From Owenia fusiformis (lineage: Eukaryota; Annelida; Polychaeta; Sabellida; Oweniidae): 64,000 nucleotides of DNA. Shown here in pieces: positions 60,101 through 63,100 of this stretch (its first letter is position 1; each line of letters starts with the position of its first letter). Position numbers and translations under genes: made by a program. The stretch spans positions 17,319,915 through 17,383,914 of the forward strand of contig CAIIXF020000001.1 of assembly GCA_903813345.2 (NCBI GenBank). Reading direction: 5' to 3'. Below the pieces are notes generated by a model. That model saw nothing but the letters and a program-made list of their open reading frames with translations, did no database searches and was not told the DNA's origin.

Positions 60101-63100
60101 ACATTTGTATAGTTAGTAATATAGTGATTGGTGCATTTTATCTGCAAGAAAGACAAATAAGATCTCGTTAATATAAGCAATGGAAAGTACAGGGAAAGCA
60201 AAAATAAACACACATAAATCAACGAAATAGCGCACCTAGCTTCAAAATACTAGTTATGACGTGCACGGACCTGGGGACAATTCGGAAAATACAGGCTAAT
60301 CTCAGCTTTAAGCGTTGATATCTGCCTTATTTAAAAAGCTAACTATGTGCATTATATATCATTTTGAAGTATTTTTTATTCGCATTTCACTGAAATCATT
60401 TTTCCTTGAAAAGTTTGATGAGATCTACCATATTTTTAAAGTTAAATGTACTCCGACATCGTCAAATACGCTGTAAGACGTAACATTCCATGCTTACACG
60501 GTTCGTTGAATTCGGGATAACTTTTGAAATACTGATCAGAATTTTGCTAAAATTTCACATTTTATTCATTGAAACATGTGCTTTTATGACGTCACAATTG
60601 TCTAGCGGCTACAGTTCAAATCGTCTTATATGAACGCTTTTAAAATTTTCAAAATTGTGTAAGGTTTTGAAGGCGAAGGAGACAAGCAATAAGTTTACCT
60701 TTATTTAACCTCCTAATTTAGGTCTGATTTCAAAAAAAATTTAACTGCACAATATTGTCATGGCGAAATTTACAAAACAATAACCGATTTCTTTATTCTT
60801 CAAATAATAAGAAAATAAGAGTTGCTTTTAGAAACTTGAAAAAATGTAACGCATCGATTTTTACCACAAATCTCATACATATCAATTTTTGCTAACGCCC
60901 CAAGTGGATTTCCTGACCGTTTTTCAAAAATCAAAAACATTTTAGAAATATTGTCCTCGAGATCTTGTTGCTCTGTGAATTTTACCAGGATTGAATAAGA
61001 ATAAAGCATCTTATTTCTAGGTTGACTAAAATTGACAAAATGTAACGCTTGTCGTTTTTGACGTTATAATGCTGATTGCGCCCTATACTGCCCACTGTAT
61101 TGTTTGGTATTTTTACGCCATAATGTTACTCTAATTGTCCCCAGTTTCGTGCGACGTGTAAGTATGTTTGGGAAATTGTTTTCTCATTAATTTATTATTT
61201 ATTTTAGATGCTACAGTTACACGCGTGTCTATAGTCAGTCAGTTCGAGGTTCTGAGCTTGTCCAGGTAATCTATTTTCATATATTTATACTGGATATTTT
61301 TGTTCCGCAATAGACATTTTATCAAATGAACACGAATCAATTAATTTTTATTTCACTTAAAAGCTTACCCAATGCGCATCCTTATTTTTATTCAGTTGAT
61401 AATTTTTCTTCAGACATTTGATTGAGTTGAAATACTTCCTGTACCAAGACAATATGGTTGTCAATGCCAGAGATGAGGCCCAGGTTGATGTAGTGACTTT
61501 GAACTCTAATTTTACTGATGCGGGGCTAACAATTGAGGCTGTGGACAGGTCTGAAGTGATTGATATTTCCAATGAGCTCTATGTCGTATTAAATGCTCAG
61601 CTTGAAGATGCAAATTATGTGGTTTTCCAAAGTAAACTTGAGGAGATCCTAAGACAACTAAATCCAGGTGAGAAATTTACCAAAAAAATTATTTGGATAA
61701 GAGAGGCATAATCCGATGTAAGATGAAATTGTTTGTGATAAAAACGTGGCATTTTATAGAAAAGAGGTTCGTATCAAATTCTGCCGATATTGTGAACTTG
61801 GATATTTTTATATTTTTATAGTTTAGCGTCAGAGTTTTTTTTAATAATTTTATTCTAGGTTTTTCATCATTGACCGTAACTATCCGCAGGCAGCGAGAGG
61901 TAGTAACAACAGGGTAAGTAAAAAGAAAAAATGAGACCAACTTCTGAGGAAAACGTTGCACTAATAATTAACGATTTCGAATCATTATTTGTATGCAACA
62001 ATGGAAATTTCATAATCGTATCTGTAATTTGAACTTATGTATTAATCTGATCCACCCCTCCTGAATCTAGGAAAAAAGATGGAGTTTGACTCTTAAAATT
62101 GCAGAACCCATTTCTTGAATTGCAGAACCGATTTAATTCATACTCCATTGTATTTTAGATACGCGTATTATCAGCTGACCTATATATGTCAAGGTGAAAA
62201 TGATGAAATAATTCCTGCAGCATCTCTGACCACATTCACTACCACCGATCTTCAATCCAAGATCAATTCCATCACACGTGCCAGGGGAGGAACATATACA
62301 GCAATAAAGAGTGTTTTGACGTTATACAGTTATGACTATCGCTACAGCTTGTATGTTAAAGAGGAAGTTAATGCTAATTTGTTTGAAACTTACTCTGAAG
62401 TGATCAAGTTAGCTTGGCTGAAAGCAAACTCAGGTAGCTAAATGTTTTGTCTTGCTGTTTTGAAATACTATGCAATTAATTAATCGATTTATGACTTTTC
62501 TTCGCCATCCATATCTTAAATTGTAAAAGCTATTATCAATTTCCATTGTGAGATTCTATATTGGTTATTTCAGACTTTACAGAAGCGGCTCTCAAAGTAC
62601 TGGTTTATGATGTTGATGTAGTATATGAGATCTCAACAGGGTATTTGATCTATTTCATTAATACTCATTAATAATCATATATTATCTAATATGAATTAAC
62701 TATTTTTATTAGTGTACATAGCCGAATCTAAAATATCGTTTTCGATTTGCTCAATTTTGAGTTCTTGAGCCAACGTCTAATTTGACAGAGTGTATTTATA
62801 CGATTTGGCGTAGCATTAACACATATTGTATATTTATATTTCAGGAAAATTGAATATGAAATTCTCTATGTCATGTCCCTTCATAGTCAGCAAATAGATT
62901 CTGTATTAACTGGTGAACTACCGTTACCAATACTCACAAGCACTGTATCCACATTTATCACTGACAAGACATTGGTAACCAGCTTCACTGAACATACACG
63001 TGGGGAAGTAATGAGAGTCAGATATACATCTCAATTGTATATGTCCGACTATGTCACTCAAACTGATCTTCTGGAATTCCAGAATAGGATGGTACGGGTT

